Source: LMUY01 sp964244655 (GTDB lineage: Bacteria > Pseudomonadota > Alphaproteobacteria > Acetobacterales > Acetobacteraceae). From it: a stretch of DNA of 64,000 bases. A model generated the notes under the pieces. The model did no database searches. It was given only the letters and a program-made list of their open reading frames with translations, and was not told where the DNA came from. Where the stretch lies: the NCBI GenBank assembly GCA_964244655.1, contig CAXTJU010000006.1, positions 1 through 64,000 of the forward strand, written 5' to 3'. Positions 18,110 through 26,510 of the stretch are shown piece after piece; position 1 is the first letter of the stretch, and every line of letters begins with the position of its first letter. Position numbers and translations under genes: made by a program.

Positions 18110-18239
18110 AAATTTAGCAGAAAGCGAACATTCTACCCGCTAAGATAATTTGGCTTCAGTTTTGATGACGATTACGTTTCGTATGCCTCACGCATCACCG
18201 CATTAGGTAAGACGTTACGTTTACCTGTCACAGCTTTGC

Positions 18240-18974
18240 ATGCCGGCAAGGGTGGCAAAGGTGATGCGCAGCTTTTTTTCTCAGCATTGTCTTCGCACTG
18301 TGATTACCATTGTGACAGGTGGCACTCTCGCTTTTTCTTTGTCAGGCTGCGGGGCGACCGCCGCCCAGAAACAAGTCGAAGCAATAACAAGCGTTGGTCA
18401 GCTAGCTTCAAATGAGTGGCAGGCATGTCAAACTCAAGTGTCTCAAGACGTAGCGTTCGACAGCCTTCGTCAGAAGCTACAACTTGTTTCAACGGAACGC
18501 GTTTCGCTTGAGCAACGGGCTGACTCTTCCAAACCGAATCCGGATGATCTCCGCAATCTTCTGATATGGAACCGGCGTGTTCAGGGTTGCCGTACATCTC
18601 TGCTCTCCGCGTCCAATAGAAGTTTTCCGTTTCTACGTGACGCTTTGGATCAAGGCTTTGCGGCCATGGACGATGTCTATGTGGAATTAGAGAAAATCTC
18701 GATTACAGGGGGCGAAGCTAATACCAGACTTGTTCATGTAGAGGCGGACAACAAAATCCGGCTCAGCAACGCACTGCACCCTTGGGCGCGGGCTATGGAT
18801 GCAAAGCATCAGGCAGAGTTGGCAAATCGACAAGCTATATGGAATGGAGTAGCCCAGGGCGTGGTCAGCGGCCTGTTAGTAGCAGCTGATGCTTATGTAA
18901 ATACTGGTCCTATTACCACCACTTGTCTGGACCTTCGAGCAGGTGTGAGCTGCACCACCCAAACTCGATGGTGA
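18240..18974 (+). CDS. Orphan lipoprotein, unknown function
   Basis: The 244-residue protein has an N-terminal signal ending in a lipobox (LAFSLSGCG), then a helical coiled-coil-like region (QKLQLVSTERVSLEQRADSS, FLRDALDQGFAAMDDVYVEL). A final Gly/Val-rich segment (IWNGVAQGVVSGLLVAADAY) may touch the membrane. Two starts are possible, 18240 and the ATG at 18264 (MRSFFSQ), which gives a more usual signal peptide. The gene and its 130-bp upstream region are markedly AT-richer than the surroundings, suggesting acquisition. No family was recognised. Confidence 0.65.
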   Translation: MPARVAKVMRSFFSQHCLRTVITIVTGGTLAFSLSGCGATAAQKQVEAITSVGQLASNEWQACQTQVSQDVAFDSLRQKLQLVSTERVSLEQRADSSKPNPDDLRNLLIWNRRVQGCRTSLLSASNRSFPFLRDALDQGFAAMDDVYVELEKISITGGEANTRLVHVEADNKIRLSNALHPWARAMDAKHQAELANRQAIWNGVAQGVVSGLLVAADAYVNTGPITTTCLDLRAGVSCTTQTRW

Positions 18975-19050
18975 CTTAAGAACCTGCGCTGGTGGCTAGG
19001 TTACGCCAGATCCAAGCTGATAGGATTGCGTCGTGGGTCACAATGACGAG

Positions 19051-19755
19051 CTAGTAATTCCATTCCGTGAAAACAACCCCATTCCGCTCCTCCCCCATCC
19101 CGCACAGCCCCGCAATCGCCTCCGCCACATCCTCCGCCTGTCGCAGCCCTGCCGGGTTCTCCCCCGGCATAGCCTCCTTGCGCAGCCGTGTCGCCACCGG
19201 CCCCGGATCGAACAGATTGACCCGGCATCGCGTGGTCCGCACCTCCTCCGCCCAGGACAGCGCCAGATGCTGCATCGCCGCCTTGGTCGCGCCATACAAC
19301 CCCCAGAACGCCCGCGGACGATCCACCAGCGCGTCCGTCACGAACACCGCCCGGCCCGCCTCGGCGGCCAGCAGTAGCGGGCCGCAGGTGCGGATCAGCC
19401 GCCAGCTTGCCTCCCATTGTACCGCCGTCACTGCTGCGAAGTCGCCGGGCAGGATGTGCGGCGCCGGGGTCAGCCGGCCGAGAGCGCCGGCCGCATGGGC
19501 CATCACGTCCAGCCGGCCGAACCGCTCGAACAAGCTCGGCCCAAGCGTGTCGAGTTGCGCGCCGTCCGCCAGGTCCAGCGGCAGCAGTGTCGCCTGGCCG
19601 CCGGTGGCGCGGATGGCGTCGTCGGTTTCCTCCAGGCCGCCCTGGGTGCGTGCCGTGATCACCACGTGGCAGCCCGCGCGGGCCAAGGCCACCGCCACCG
19701 CCGCGCCGATCCCCCGGCTCGCCCCAGTGACGAGCGCGATCCGGCTTTCGTTCAC
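19051..19755 (-). CDS. Short-chain dehydrogenase/reductase (SDR)
   Basis: The 234-residue Rossmann protein has TGASRGIG at the cofactor site and Y-G-A-T-K as the YxxxK active site. The catalytic Ser normally found about 13 residues before that Tyr is not visible: the aligned stretch reads VTDALVDRPRAFWGLY, with Asp-Ala where Ser is expected. It may therefore be a weak or non-catalytic SDR. It overlaps purF by 4 bp at its 5' end and is the last gene of the cvpA-purF-SDR operon, an arrangement known in related bacteria. Substrate unknown. Confidence 0.85.
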   Translation of the reverse strand: MNESRIALVTGASRGIGAAVAVALARAGCHVVITARTQGGLEETDDAIRATGGQATLLPLDLADGAQLDTLGPSLFERFGRLDVMAHAAGALGRLTPAPHILPGDFAAVTAVQWEASWRLIRTCGPLLLAAEAGRAVFVTDALVDRPRAFWGLYGATKAAMQHLALSWAEEVRTTRCRVNLFDPGPVATRLRKEAMPGENPAGLRQAEDVAEAIAGLCGMGEERNGVVFTEWNY

Positions 19756-21221
19756 TGGCCAGGAAGCAGACTGAGCTGGCGTTCCGCCTCGTTATGCAGG
19801 TCGCTCAAGCCGATCGGGTAGTCGCCGGTAAAACAAGCATCGCAGTAGGCGGGCCGTTCGCCGCGCCCGCCAGCCTTGCCGAGCGAGTGGTACAGCCCAT
19901 CCAGGCTGATGAAGGCCAGGCTGTCCGCGCCGATCAGCCGCGCCATTTCCGCCACGTCGTGCCGGGCGGCCAGCAGCTTGCCGCGCTCCGGCGTGTCGAT
20001 GCCGTAGAAGCAGGAATGCGTGGTGGGCGGCGAGGAGATGCGCATGTGCACCTCCGCCGCCCCAGCCTGGCGCACCATCTCGACGATCTTGCGGCTGGTG
20101 GTGCCGCGCACGATCGAGTCATCCACCAGGATGACGCGCTTGCCGCGCAGCACCGAGCGGTTGGCTGAGTGCTTCAGCTTCACGCCAAGGTTGCGGATCT
20201 GATCCGTCGGCTCGATGAAGGTGCGGCCGACATAGTGGTTGCGGATGATGCCCAACTCGAACGGCAGGCCGCTCGCCTCGGCATAGCCCATGGCGGAGGG
20301 CACGCCGGAGTCCGGCACCGGCACCACCACGTCCGCGGGCACGGCGGATTCGTGGGCCAGCGTCTCGCCGATGCGCTTGCGCGCCTCATAGACGGGGGTG
20401 CCCTCCATCACGGAGTCGGGGCGGGCGAAGTAGATGTACTCGAACACGCAGAATCGGCTGGCGCGGGGGCCGAATGGCTTGATGCTGTGCACGCCCTTGT
20501 CGTTGATGATGACGATCTCGCCGGGTTCCACGTCCCGCACGAACTCGGCGCCCACAATGTCCAGCGCGCAGGTCTCGGAGGCGAGCACCCAGCCGCCGAC
20601 CGTGTCCGACCGGCCCGGCGGCGTGATACGCCCCAGGATCAGCGGGCGCACGCCCAGCGGGTCCCGCACCCCCAGCATCGCCTCGTTGGACAAGGCAATC
20701 AGCGAGTAGGCGCCGACCACCTGCTTCAATGCATCGATCAGCCGGTCCGCCACGGTGGAGTACAGGCTGATGGCGATGAGGTGGACGAACACTTCGCTGT
20801 CCGTGGTGGACTGGAACAGGCAGCCGCGTCGGACCAGAGTACGCTTGAGCGCGAGGGCGTTGGTCAAGTTACCGTTGTGTGAGACGGCCAGGCCGCCGAA
20901 CTCAAAATCCGCGTACAGCGGCTGCACGTTGCGCAGGATGGTCTCGCCGGTGGTGGCATAGCGGTTGTGCCCGACCGCGGCGCCCCCGGGCAGGGAGGCG
21001 ATGACTCGGGCGTCACCAAAATTGTCCGCCACTAGCCCGAGCCCACGATGCTGGTGGAAGCGGTGGCCGTCGAACGAGACGATGCCGGTGGCTTCCTGCC
21101 CGCGATGCTGCAGCGCGTGCAGGCCAAGCGCGGTGAGGGCCGCCGCGTCCGGCACGTTCCACACTCCGAAGATGCCGCACTCCTCGTGCATCTTGTCGTC
21201 GTCGTGGTCGGTGGCTTGCAT
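19752..21221 (-). CDS. purF: Amidophosphoribosyltransferase
   Basis: The 489-residue enzyme makes phosphoribosylamine from PRPP and glutamine, the first step of purine synthesis. The class II glutaminase domain has its Cys at residue 15 (MHEECGIFG), so a 14-residue leader must be removed, or a later start (M11) used. The PRT domain has VILVDDSIVRGTTS. RISSPPTTHSCFYGIDTP matches the usual Cys-containing C-terminal part. A strong AGGAGG lies about 9 bp before the ATG at 21221. cvpA precedes it by 11 bp, as in many proteobacteria. Confidence 0.95.
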   Translation of the reverse strand: MQATDHDDDKMHEECGIFGVWNVPDAAALTALGLHALQHRGQEATGIVSFDGHRFHQHRGLGLVADNFGDARVIASLPGGAAVGHNRYATTGETILRNVQPLYADFEFGGLAVSHNGNLTNALALKRTLVRRGCLFQSTTDSEVFVHLIAISLYSTVADRLIDALKQVVGAYSLIALSNEAMLGVRDPLGVRPLILGRITPPGRSDTVGGWVLASETCALDIVGAEFVRDVEPGEIVIINDKGVHSIKPFGPRASRFCVFEYIYFARPDSVMEGTPVYEARKRIGETLAHESAVPADVVVPVPDSGVPSAMGYAEASGLPFELGIIRNHYVGRTFIEPTDQIRNLGVKLKHSANRSVLRGKRVILVDDSIVRGTTSRKIVEMVRQAGAAEVHMRISSPPTTHSCFYGIDTPERGKLLAARHDVAEMARLIGADSLAFISLDGLYHSLGKAGGRGERPAYCDACFTGDYPIGLSDLHNEAERQLSLLPGQ

Positions 21222-21232
21222 GGCGAGCCCTC

Positions 21233-21814
21233 CTATGGCCGTGCCGGCTGGGCGCCCACGGCGCGGCCGACAGGGTTGGCGTGGAGCAATTCGGCGGAGC
21301 CCTCGGGTCGGCCCGCAGGCGGCATGGCGACGACGGGTCGATAGGCAGGTGGCAGCTGGCGCGCCGCCCAGGCAGCACCAAGATAGATGGAAGGCATGAG
21401 GCGTGCTTCCAAGACCGGGTCTGGCCAGCGGCCCACCGGCTCGACCGTGCCGACCACGACATAGGCGATGATCGCCAGCACCGCGCCGCGCGCCAGGCCG
21501 TAAAGCAGGCCCAGCGTGCGGTCCAGCCCGCCCAGCACCGAGCGGCGCACCGCCCCGGCCAGGATGCGCGCGGCCAGGGAGAACACGATCAGCACGACGA
21601 GGAACACGGCGCCGAACGCCACCGGGTCAGCCACGTCCGGATTGGCGATCGTCTTGTGGGCCAAGACCTGTGCGTCGGGATAGAACCAGCTTGCCGCGAT
21701 GCCGGCCCCCACCCAGGCGGCCAGGCCGAGGACCTCGCGCACCATGCCGCGCAAGAAACCCCATAAGCCTGAACAAGCCACGACCACAAGGAGGACAACA
21801 TCCACCCAGTTCAT
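21233..21814 (-). CDS. cvpA: CvpA family inner-membrane protein
   Basis: The 193-residue protein starts MNWVDVVLLVVVACSGLWGF and has four predicted membrane helices, including FRAV-type GFLRGMVREVLGLAAWVGAG and GGLDRTLGLLYGLARGAVLA, which match CvpA. CvpA is required for colicin V export in E. coli, and its role elsewhere is linked to envelope stress. It is encoded directly before purF, a very conserved pairing. The start is the ATG at 21814. The C-terminal tail (about 150-193) is cytoplasmic and proline-rich. Confidence 0.9.
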   Translation of the reverse strand: MNWVDVVLLVVVACSGLWGFLRGMVREVLGLAAWVGAGIAASWFYPDAQVLAHKTIANPDVADPVAFGAVFLVVLIVFSLAARILAGAVRRSVLGGLDRTLGLLYGLARGAVLAIIAYVVVGTVEPVGRWPDPVLEARLMPSIYLGAAWAARQLPPAYRPVVAMPPAGRPEGSAELLHANPVGRAVGAQPARP

Positions 21815-21890
21815 GCGGTTCTGCCCGGATATACGGCCATGGCGCTGTATCCGCTTCCGCGCCGAGTCCGCCAAGCCCTGTTCACGCAGG

Positions 21891-22319
21891 TCAGCGCCCA
21901 GTTGCGGCGGGAGCCGCCTCGAACACGATGTCTTGCGCACCGTGCCAGAGCACCCGGCGACCCAGCTCGGGAAGCGCCTCCACGCCTTGCGTGATGGTGA
22001 GAAAGTGGTTGCCGGCCAACATGCCGACTTTGCTGGCAAACCGCACGCTGCCGTAGGCAAGCAGTATCTCTGTCTCGCTGATTCCACCGGGGTGCAGCAG
22101 GATTTGGCCGGGCGCTGGATAACTGGTCGGGTTTTCGTAGCCGAAGCCAAAGTCCCGCTCGCCGAGCGGGATCCAGCAGGCTTCGCCGCTCCAGCGCACG
22201 TGGATCAGGCGTTGGCGGTAGGGCAGCAAGGCCCGGAACGCCGCGACGGTGCGGGGCGCAGCCGGCTCGAACCGGGCTGCAAAGGTGACGCCGCCGGCGA
22301 TGATGCGAAGATCGGTCAT
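21891..22319 (-). CDS. DUF3830 family cyclophilin-like protein
   Basis: The 142-residue protein contains APRTVAAFRALLPYRQRLIH, VRWSGEACWIPLGERDFGFG and NPTSYPAPGQILLHPGGISE, the pattern of DUF3830, a family with a cyclophilin-like beta-barrel fold. No catalytic function is established. It lies 76 bp upstream of cvpA on the same strand. No membrane segment or signal is seen. Confidence 0.75.
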   Translation of the reverse strand: MTDLRIIAGGVTFAARFEPAAPRTVAAFRALLPYRQRLIHVRWSGEACWIPLGERDFGFGYENPTSYPAPGQILLHPGGISETEILLAYGSVRFASKVGMLAGNHFLTITQGVEALPELGRRVLWHGAQDIVFEAAPAATGR

Positions 22320-22427
22320 GGCCGCCGTGCTCTACCGCCGGTAATGCCCGCGCACAATGCAGTGGGGTATGTACCGCTTGGCAGTCAGCCGCGTTGACCC
22401 TCAACGCTGAAAAGGAAATGCGCAGCC

Positions 22428-22652
22428 ATGGATGTGAGCCAGATCAAGGAACACGCAGACATCATTGGAGCCGATGGCGTTCACGTTGGCACGGTGGACC
22501 GGGTGCAGGGCGATCGCATCAAGCTGACCAAGAAGAGCACCGAGGATCAGCGACACCACTACATCTCCGTTGGTCTGGTGGCGGAGGTCGAAGACGGCAC
22601 GGTGCGATTGTCAGCCAATGCCGACGTAGCGGTGACGTTCGAGGAGGAGTGA
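22428..22652 (+). CDS. DUF2171 domain protein
   Basis: The 74-residue protein reads VSQIKEHADIIGADGVHVGT, then VDRVQGDRIKLTKK and a short beta C-terminal part. This is DUF2171, a small PRC-barrel-like domain. Family members are frequent in Rhizobiales and Acetobacteraceae and are often stress-linked; the function is unknown. It is transcribed alone, divergent from the DUF3830 gene and convergent with cfa. Confidence 0.8.
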   Translation: MDVSQIKEHADIIGADGVHVGTVDRVQGDRIKLTKKSTEDQRHHYISVGLVAEVEDGTVRLSANADVAVTFEEE

Positions 22653-22684
22653 CCGCCGACTGGCGGGACGGCTGCGCCGATGGG

Positions 22685-23947
22685 TCAGTCGGCATTCTCC
22701 CGCGCCGGTTGCGCGACAAGCTCCGTGCGGCCGATGTAGTCGCGGGTGACGGGGATGGCGCGGCCGCCGCGGGCAAGTTGCAGCTGCCAAACCATCAAGC
22801 CAAGCCGGCGGAACGCCAGTTCGCTGCCCGCCAGGTAGAATTCAAACATGCGGCAGAAACGCTCGTCATACAAGGCCGCCGCCTCGGCCCGATGAGCAGC
22901 AAACCGGTGTTGCCAGTGGTGCAACGTCTCGGCGTAGTGCTCCCGCAGCACCTCCAGGTCCGCAGCGTCCAAGCCGCTGCGTTCCGCTGCGGGAAGCACT
23001 TCGGACAGGGCGGGGGAGTAGCCGCCGGGAAAGATGTAGCGCGCGAGCCACGGATTAGTGCTGGCTGGCCCGCGCGCGCGGCCGATGGCGTGCACCAGGG
23101 CGACGCCGCCAGGTGCCAGCAAACTATGAACTCGGGCGAAAAACGCATCGTAGTGGTTTACGCCGACGTGCTCGAACATGCCGACTGATACGATGCGGTC
23201 GAACGGCCCTGCCAGCACCGGATCGCGGTAATCCAGCAGCTCAAACCGCACCTGGTGATCCAGCCCTGCTACAGCGGCGCGGCTGCGGGCGCGGGCCAGT
23301 TGCTCGATACTGAGGGTGATGCCCAGCACCTGCGCCCCATAGTCCCGCGCCAGGGTGAGCGCCATGCCTCCCCAGCCACAGCCGATGTCCAGCACCCGCA
23401 AGCCTGGCCGGTCGAGCAGCAGCTTGGCCGCGATATGGCGCTTCTTGGCCTCCTGGGCCTCGTCCAGAGTCTCCTTGCCCGTGGGGAAGTAAGCACAGGA
23501 GTATTGCCAGTCTGCATCCAGGAACAGGGCATAAAGCCGATCGTCCAAGTTGTAATGCGCCACGTTGCGGCGCGCTCGGGCGACAGGATTGTATTGTTGC
23601 AAGCGGCGCAGCAGGCGACGGGCATGGCCGTGCACGGCTACGCCTGGATGCATGCCTGAACCGGCCACGTTGGCCATCAGAACATCCAGCACATCGTGCA
23701 GGGTGCAGCCGAGCGGAGCAAAGCTGCCGTCCATGTAAGCCTCGCCCAACGCGAGCGCCGGGTCGCTGACCAAGCGCCACAGGGTACGCGCGGTGCGGAT
23801 GTCCACCCCAGCTTCTGGCCCGACGGACCCGTTGTAGGTGACGAACCGGCCATCTGGATAGCGGACGTTTAGGCGGCCTTTGGTGATGAAGCGCCGCAGG
23901 ATGGCATGAAGTATTGCTTGCACGCCACCTCGCCCCGGGCCAACCAT
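22685..23947 (-). CDS. cfa: Cyclopropane-fatty-acyl-phospholipid synthase family methyltransferase
   Basis: The 420-residue protein has the CFA-synthase layout: an N-terminal lipid-binding region (ALGEAYMDGSFAPLGCTLHD), then a SAM-binding domain with VLDIGCGWGGMALTLARDYG and SVGMFEHVGVNHYDAFF, and a C-terminal HRAEAAALYDERFCRMFEFY. CFA synthase methylenates double bonds of membrane phospholipids and helps with acid and stationary-phase survival. It starts 42 bp after the end of rplI on the same strand and could be read through from the ribosomal protein operon. Confidence 0.9.
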   Translation of the reverse strand: MVGPGRGGVQAILHAILRRFITKGRLNVRYPDGRFVTYNGSVGPEAGVDIRTARTLWRLVSDPALALGEAYMDGSFAPLGCTLHDVLDVLMANVAGSGMHPGVAVHGHARRLLRRLQQYNPVARARRNVAHYNLDDRLYALFLDADWQYSCAYFPTGKETLDEAQEAKKRHIAAKLLLDRPGLRVLDIGCGWGGMALTLARDYGAQVLGITLSIEQLARARSRAAVAGLDHQVRFELLDYRDPVLAGPFDRIVSVGMFEHVGVNHYDAFFARVHSLLAPGGVALVHAIGRARGPASTNPWLARYIFPGGYSPALSEVLPAAERSGLDAADLEVLREHYAETLHHWQHRFAAHRAEAAALYDERFCRMFEFYLAGSELAFRRLGLMVWQLQLARGGRAIPVTRDYIGRTELVAQPARENAD

Positions 23948-23989
23948 CCGAAGATGGACGGCGGACCCAGTACCGTCAAAAGCAGCTGG

Positions 23990-24571
23990 TCAGTTTGGCA
24001 GGGTACCCGGTTCGGCACCGGGCTCGAACAGGGCGGCAATCTCCTGGTTTGCCGCCGCGTCCTCGTCGTCAGCGCCTTGGCCGATGCGCTCGCCGCGGGC
24101 CTGCTTCTCGGCTTCTTCCGGGCTGCGGGCCACGTTGGCGATCACTGGAAGAGACACTTCCGGGTGCAGGACGACGCGGACGGTGGACAGCCCCAGCATC
24201 TTGATCGGCTGGTCGAGCACCACCTGCGAGCGATTGATGGTTAACCCACCGGCTACACAGCCGTCGGCGATGTCGCGGGCAGAGACAGAACCATACAGGT
24301 TGCCCGAGTCGCTGGCCTGGCGGATGATTACTACTGACATCTGGCCGATGCGCTCGGCCAGACGCTCGGCTTCCTCGCGCCGGCGCAGGTTCTGCGCCTC
24401 CAACTGGGTGCGCTGGGTCTCGAACTGCTCGCGGTTCGACTTGTTGGCACGTAACGCCATCTTTTGCGGCAGCAGAAAGTTACGGGCATAGCCGGGCTTG
24501 ACGCGCACCACGTCACCCATCTGCCCAAGCTTCTCGACCCTTTGCAGCAGGATCAGTTCAACGGCAGCCAT
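23990..24571 (-). CDS. rplI: 50S ribosomal protein L9
   Basis: The 193-residue protein carries the L9 signature VELILLQRVEKLGQMGDVV followed by VKPGYARNFLLPQKMA, a long connecting helix, and a C-terminal domain ending in VRVVLHPEVSLPVIANVARS. A tail of about 30 acidic/alanine residues extends beyond the usual ~150 residues, as often seen in alphaproteobacteria. It is the third gene of the rpsF-rpsR-rplI operon, 12 bp after rpsR. Confidence 0.95.
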   Translation of the reverse strand: MAAVELILLQRVEKLGQMGDVVRVKPGYARNFLLPQKMALRANKSNREQFETQRTQLEAQNLRRREEAERLAERIGQMSVVIIRQASDSGNLYGSVSARDIADGCVAGGLTINRSQVVLDQPIKMLGLSTVRVVLHPEVSLPVIANVARSPEEAEKQARGERIGQGADDEDAAANQEIAALFEPGAEPGTLPN

Positions 24572-24583
24572 GGCGAGTGCTCC

Positions 24584-24868
24584 TCAAGCCAGAATGTAGG
24601 GCAGCAGTGCCAGGAAGCGAGCGCGCTTGATGGCCTGGGCCAGTTCGCGCTGCTTCTTCGCCGACACGGCGGTGATGCGGGATGGCACGATCTTGCCGCG
24701 CTCGCTCAGAAAGCGCGACAGCAGCCGCACGTCCTTGTAGTCGATCTTCGGCGCATTGGGACCGGAGAACGGGCAGGATTTGCGGCGGCGATAGAACGGA
24801 CGCCGGGCGCCCACGGCCGAGCGGCGGCCGGCTGGACTGACGTCCTCGCCGCTGATTGCTTCCGACAT
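24584..24868 (-). CDS. rpsR: 30S ribosomal protein S18
   Basis: The 94-residue basic protein includes RRPFYRRRKSCPFSGPNAPK, IDYKDVRLLSRFLSERGKI and PSRITAVSAKKQRELAQAIK, matching S18. S18 pairs with S6 on the 30S platform. It lies between rpsF (3 bp upstream) and rplI. It is slightly long at the N terminus compared with the ~75-residue E. coli protein, which is common in this class. Confidence 0.95.
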   Translation of the reverse strand: MSEAISGEDVSPAGRRSAVGARRPFYRRRKSCPFSGPNAPKIDYKDVRLLSRFLSERGKIVPSRITAVSAKKQRELAQAIKRARFLALLPYILA

Positions 24869-24871
24869 GGA

Positions 24872-25360
24872 TTATTCCTCCCCGCCTGGGTTGAAACCGC
24901 CGCCGAACGCAGGCCGGTCCTCGCGGCTGAACTCGTCGCGAGCGCGGAACTCCTCACGGTCGTCAAAGCCGCGCTTGCGCCCACTCTCGAAACGTCCGGC
25001 GGGCTTCGGGCCGCGGAACGAACGCTCGCGGTCATCGGACTTGCGCGACAGGATGGAGGACGGCTCGTCGTTGATCTCCTCCACGCGGATGGTCATGAAC
25101 CGCAGCACATCCTCGTTCAAGCCCAACTGACGCTGCATCTCGTCGATGGTGGCGGGCTGCGCGTTGAGGCCGAGCAGCATGTAATGTCCCTTGCGGTTCT
25201 TCTTGATGCGGTAAGCAAGAGAACGCAGGCCCCAGTACTCACGCTTTTGCACCGCGCCGCCATCGCCTTCGAGCTGGGCGGCAATGGTGTCCGCGACACT
25301 CTCGACCTGCTGCTGCGTGACGTCATTGCGTGCAATGAGCACGCATTCGTAAAGTGGCAT
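24872..25360 (-). CDS. rpsF: 30S ribosomal protein S6
   Basis: The 162-residue protein begins MPLYECVLIARNDVTQQQVE and has YWGLRSLAYRIKKNRKGHYM, then the S6 helix. The C-terminal 60 residues (after EINDEPSSILSRKSDDRE) are Arg/Asp/Gly-rich and disordered, longer than E. coli S6 but typical for the class. It is first of the rpsF-rpsR-rplI operon. Its leader contains a folded element that may bind S6:S18 (see 25370-25400). Confidence 0.95.
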   Translation of the reverse strand: MPLYECVLIARNDVTQQQVESVADTIAAQLEGDGGAVQKREYWGLRSLAYRIKKNRKGHYMLLGLNAQPATIDEMQRQLGLNEDVLRFMTIRVEEINDEPSSILSRKSDDRERSFRGPKPAGRFESGRKRGFDDREEFRARDEFSREDRPAFGGGFNPGGEE

Positions 25361-25369
25361 GGATGGTCC

Positions 25370-25400
25370 CTATGGCTGGATCGGCCCGAAACGGGCATAG
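25370..25400 (-). promoter_or_regulatory. rpsF leader structure, candidate S6:S18-binding RNA
   Basis: On the minus strand, 9 bases before the rpsF ATG, CTATG and CATAG form an outer stem. They enclose a CCCG-TTT-CGGG hairpin followed by CCGATCCAGC. A stem with a bulge carrying conserved CCG near a hairpin is the described S6:S18 autoregulatory motif in rpsF leaders. The match here is by eye and not certain. Confidence 0.35.
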
Positions 25401-25482
25401 CCGGGGCGCAGCCATTGCACCCCAGCAGGGAAGGCTTGCTTCAACCACGACCTGGCCCAGCGCGCAAGGTGCTGCGACCGAT

Positions 25483-25511
25483 TTGACACACTTGGCGCGC
25501 AGCGTGGTAGT
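25483..25511 (+). promoter_or_regulatory. Possible fabD promoter
   Basis: A perfect -35 hexamer TTGACA at 25483-25488 lies 52 bp before the fabD ATG. The hexamer 17 bases downstream (GGTAGT) is a poor -10, so only the -35 part is convincing. It sits in the 180-bp region divergent from rpsF. Confidence 0.3.
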
Positions 25512-25540
25512 GCGCGACCGTAACCCCTGGATCCTTCGTC

Positions 25541-26485
25541 ATGCCCGTTCACGCCTTCATCTTCCCAGGCCAGGGCAGCCAGTTTGTCGGCATGGGCCGT
25601 GACCTGGCCGCCGCTTTCGCCCCCGCCCGCGAGGTGTTCCAGGAAGTGGACGACGCGCTTGGGCAGAAGCTGTCCAAGCTGATGTTCGAAGGCCCGGCCG
25701 AGGACCTGACGCTCACGGAGAACACCCAGCCGGCGCTGATGGCCGTCTCGCTGGCCGCGTTGCGGGTGCTGGAAGCCGAGGGCGGCTTGCCTTTGAAGGG
25801 CCGCGCCGTGCTGGTCGCCGGGCATTCGCTGGGGGAGTACAGCGCGCTGGCGGCGGCAGGCAGCCTGGGCATCGCGGCCTGTGCGCGGCTGCTGCGGATC
25901 CGTGGCGAGGCCATGCAGCGGGCCGTGCCCGCCGGGGTGGGCGCCATGGCGGCGCTGCTGGGCACGGACTTGGAGGCGGTGCGCGCCATCTGCGCCGAGG
26001 CGGCGGAAGGCGACGTGGTGGAGCCCGCCAACGACAATGGCGGTGGCCAAGTGGTGATCTCCGGCCATCGCGGCGCCGTGGAGCGGGCGGTGGAGGCGGC
26101 CAAGGCGCGCGGCGTCAAGCGGGCGATGCTGTTGCCCGTGTCGGCCCCCTTCCACTGCGCTTTGATGGCCCCGGCAGCCGATGTAATGGCCGACGCCCTG
26201 GGCAACGCCGCCATCCTGTCGCCTGCCGTGCCGTTGCTGGCCAACGTGTCCGCTGTCAAAGCCACTGACCCAGCGGCCATCCGCACCCTGCTGGTGCAAC
26301 AGGTGACGGGCACGGTGCGCTGGCGGGAGAGCATGATCGCGGCGATGGAGCTGGGCGCGGACAGCTTCGTCGAGCTGGGGGCGGGCAAGGTGCTGACTGG
26401 GTTGCTGCGGCGGATCGCACCGGACGCACGGGCCGCAGCGGCAGGAACGCCGACGGAAATCGAAGCGGTGCTCCGCGCGTTGTAG
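25541..26485 (+). CDS. fabD: Malonyl-CoA:acyl-carrier-protein transacylase
   Basis: The 314-residue enzyme moves malonyl from CoA to ACP to feed fatty-acid elongation. It begins with FIFPGQGSQFVGMGRDLA. The nucleophile elbow G-H95-S96-L-G-E has the catalytic Ser, and PVSAPFHCALM carries the catalytic His. The oxyanion Gln is in FPGQGSQ. Length is standard. It is divergent from rpsF. fabG and acpP, the usual neighbours, are not in the window. Confidence 0.95.
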   Translation: MPVHAFIFPGQGSQFVGMGRDLAAAFAPAREVFQEVDDALGQKLSKLMFEGPAEDLTLTENTQPALMAVSLAALRVLEAEGGLPLKGRAVLVAGHSLGEYSALAAAGSLGIAACARLLRIRGEAMQRAVPAGVGAMAALLGTDLEAVRAICAEAAEGDVVEPANDNGGGQVVISGHRGAVERAVEAAKARGVKRAMLLPVSAPFHCALMAPAADVMADALGNAAILSPAVPLLANVSAVKATDPAAIRTLLVQQVTGTVRWRESMIAAMELGADSFVELGAGKVLTGLLRRIAPDARAAAAGTPTEIEAVLRAL

Positions 26486-26510
26486 CGCCACAACTCATCC
26501 GGAGCGCACC

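Noticed and set aside
18188..18233. Inverted repeat AGGTAA...TTACCT upstream of the orphan lipoprotein
   Set aside because: Only 6 bp with a 10-base loop; too weak to call an operator or terminator.
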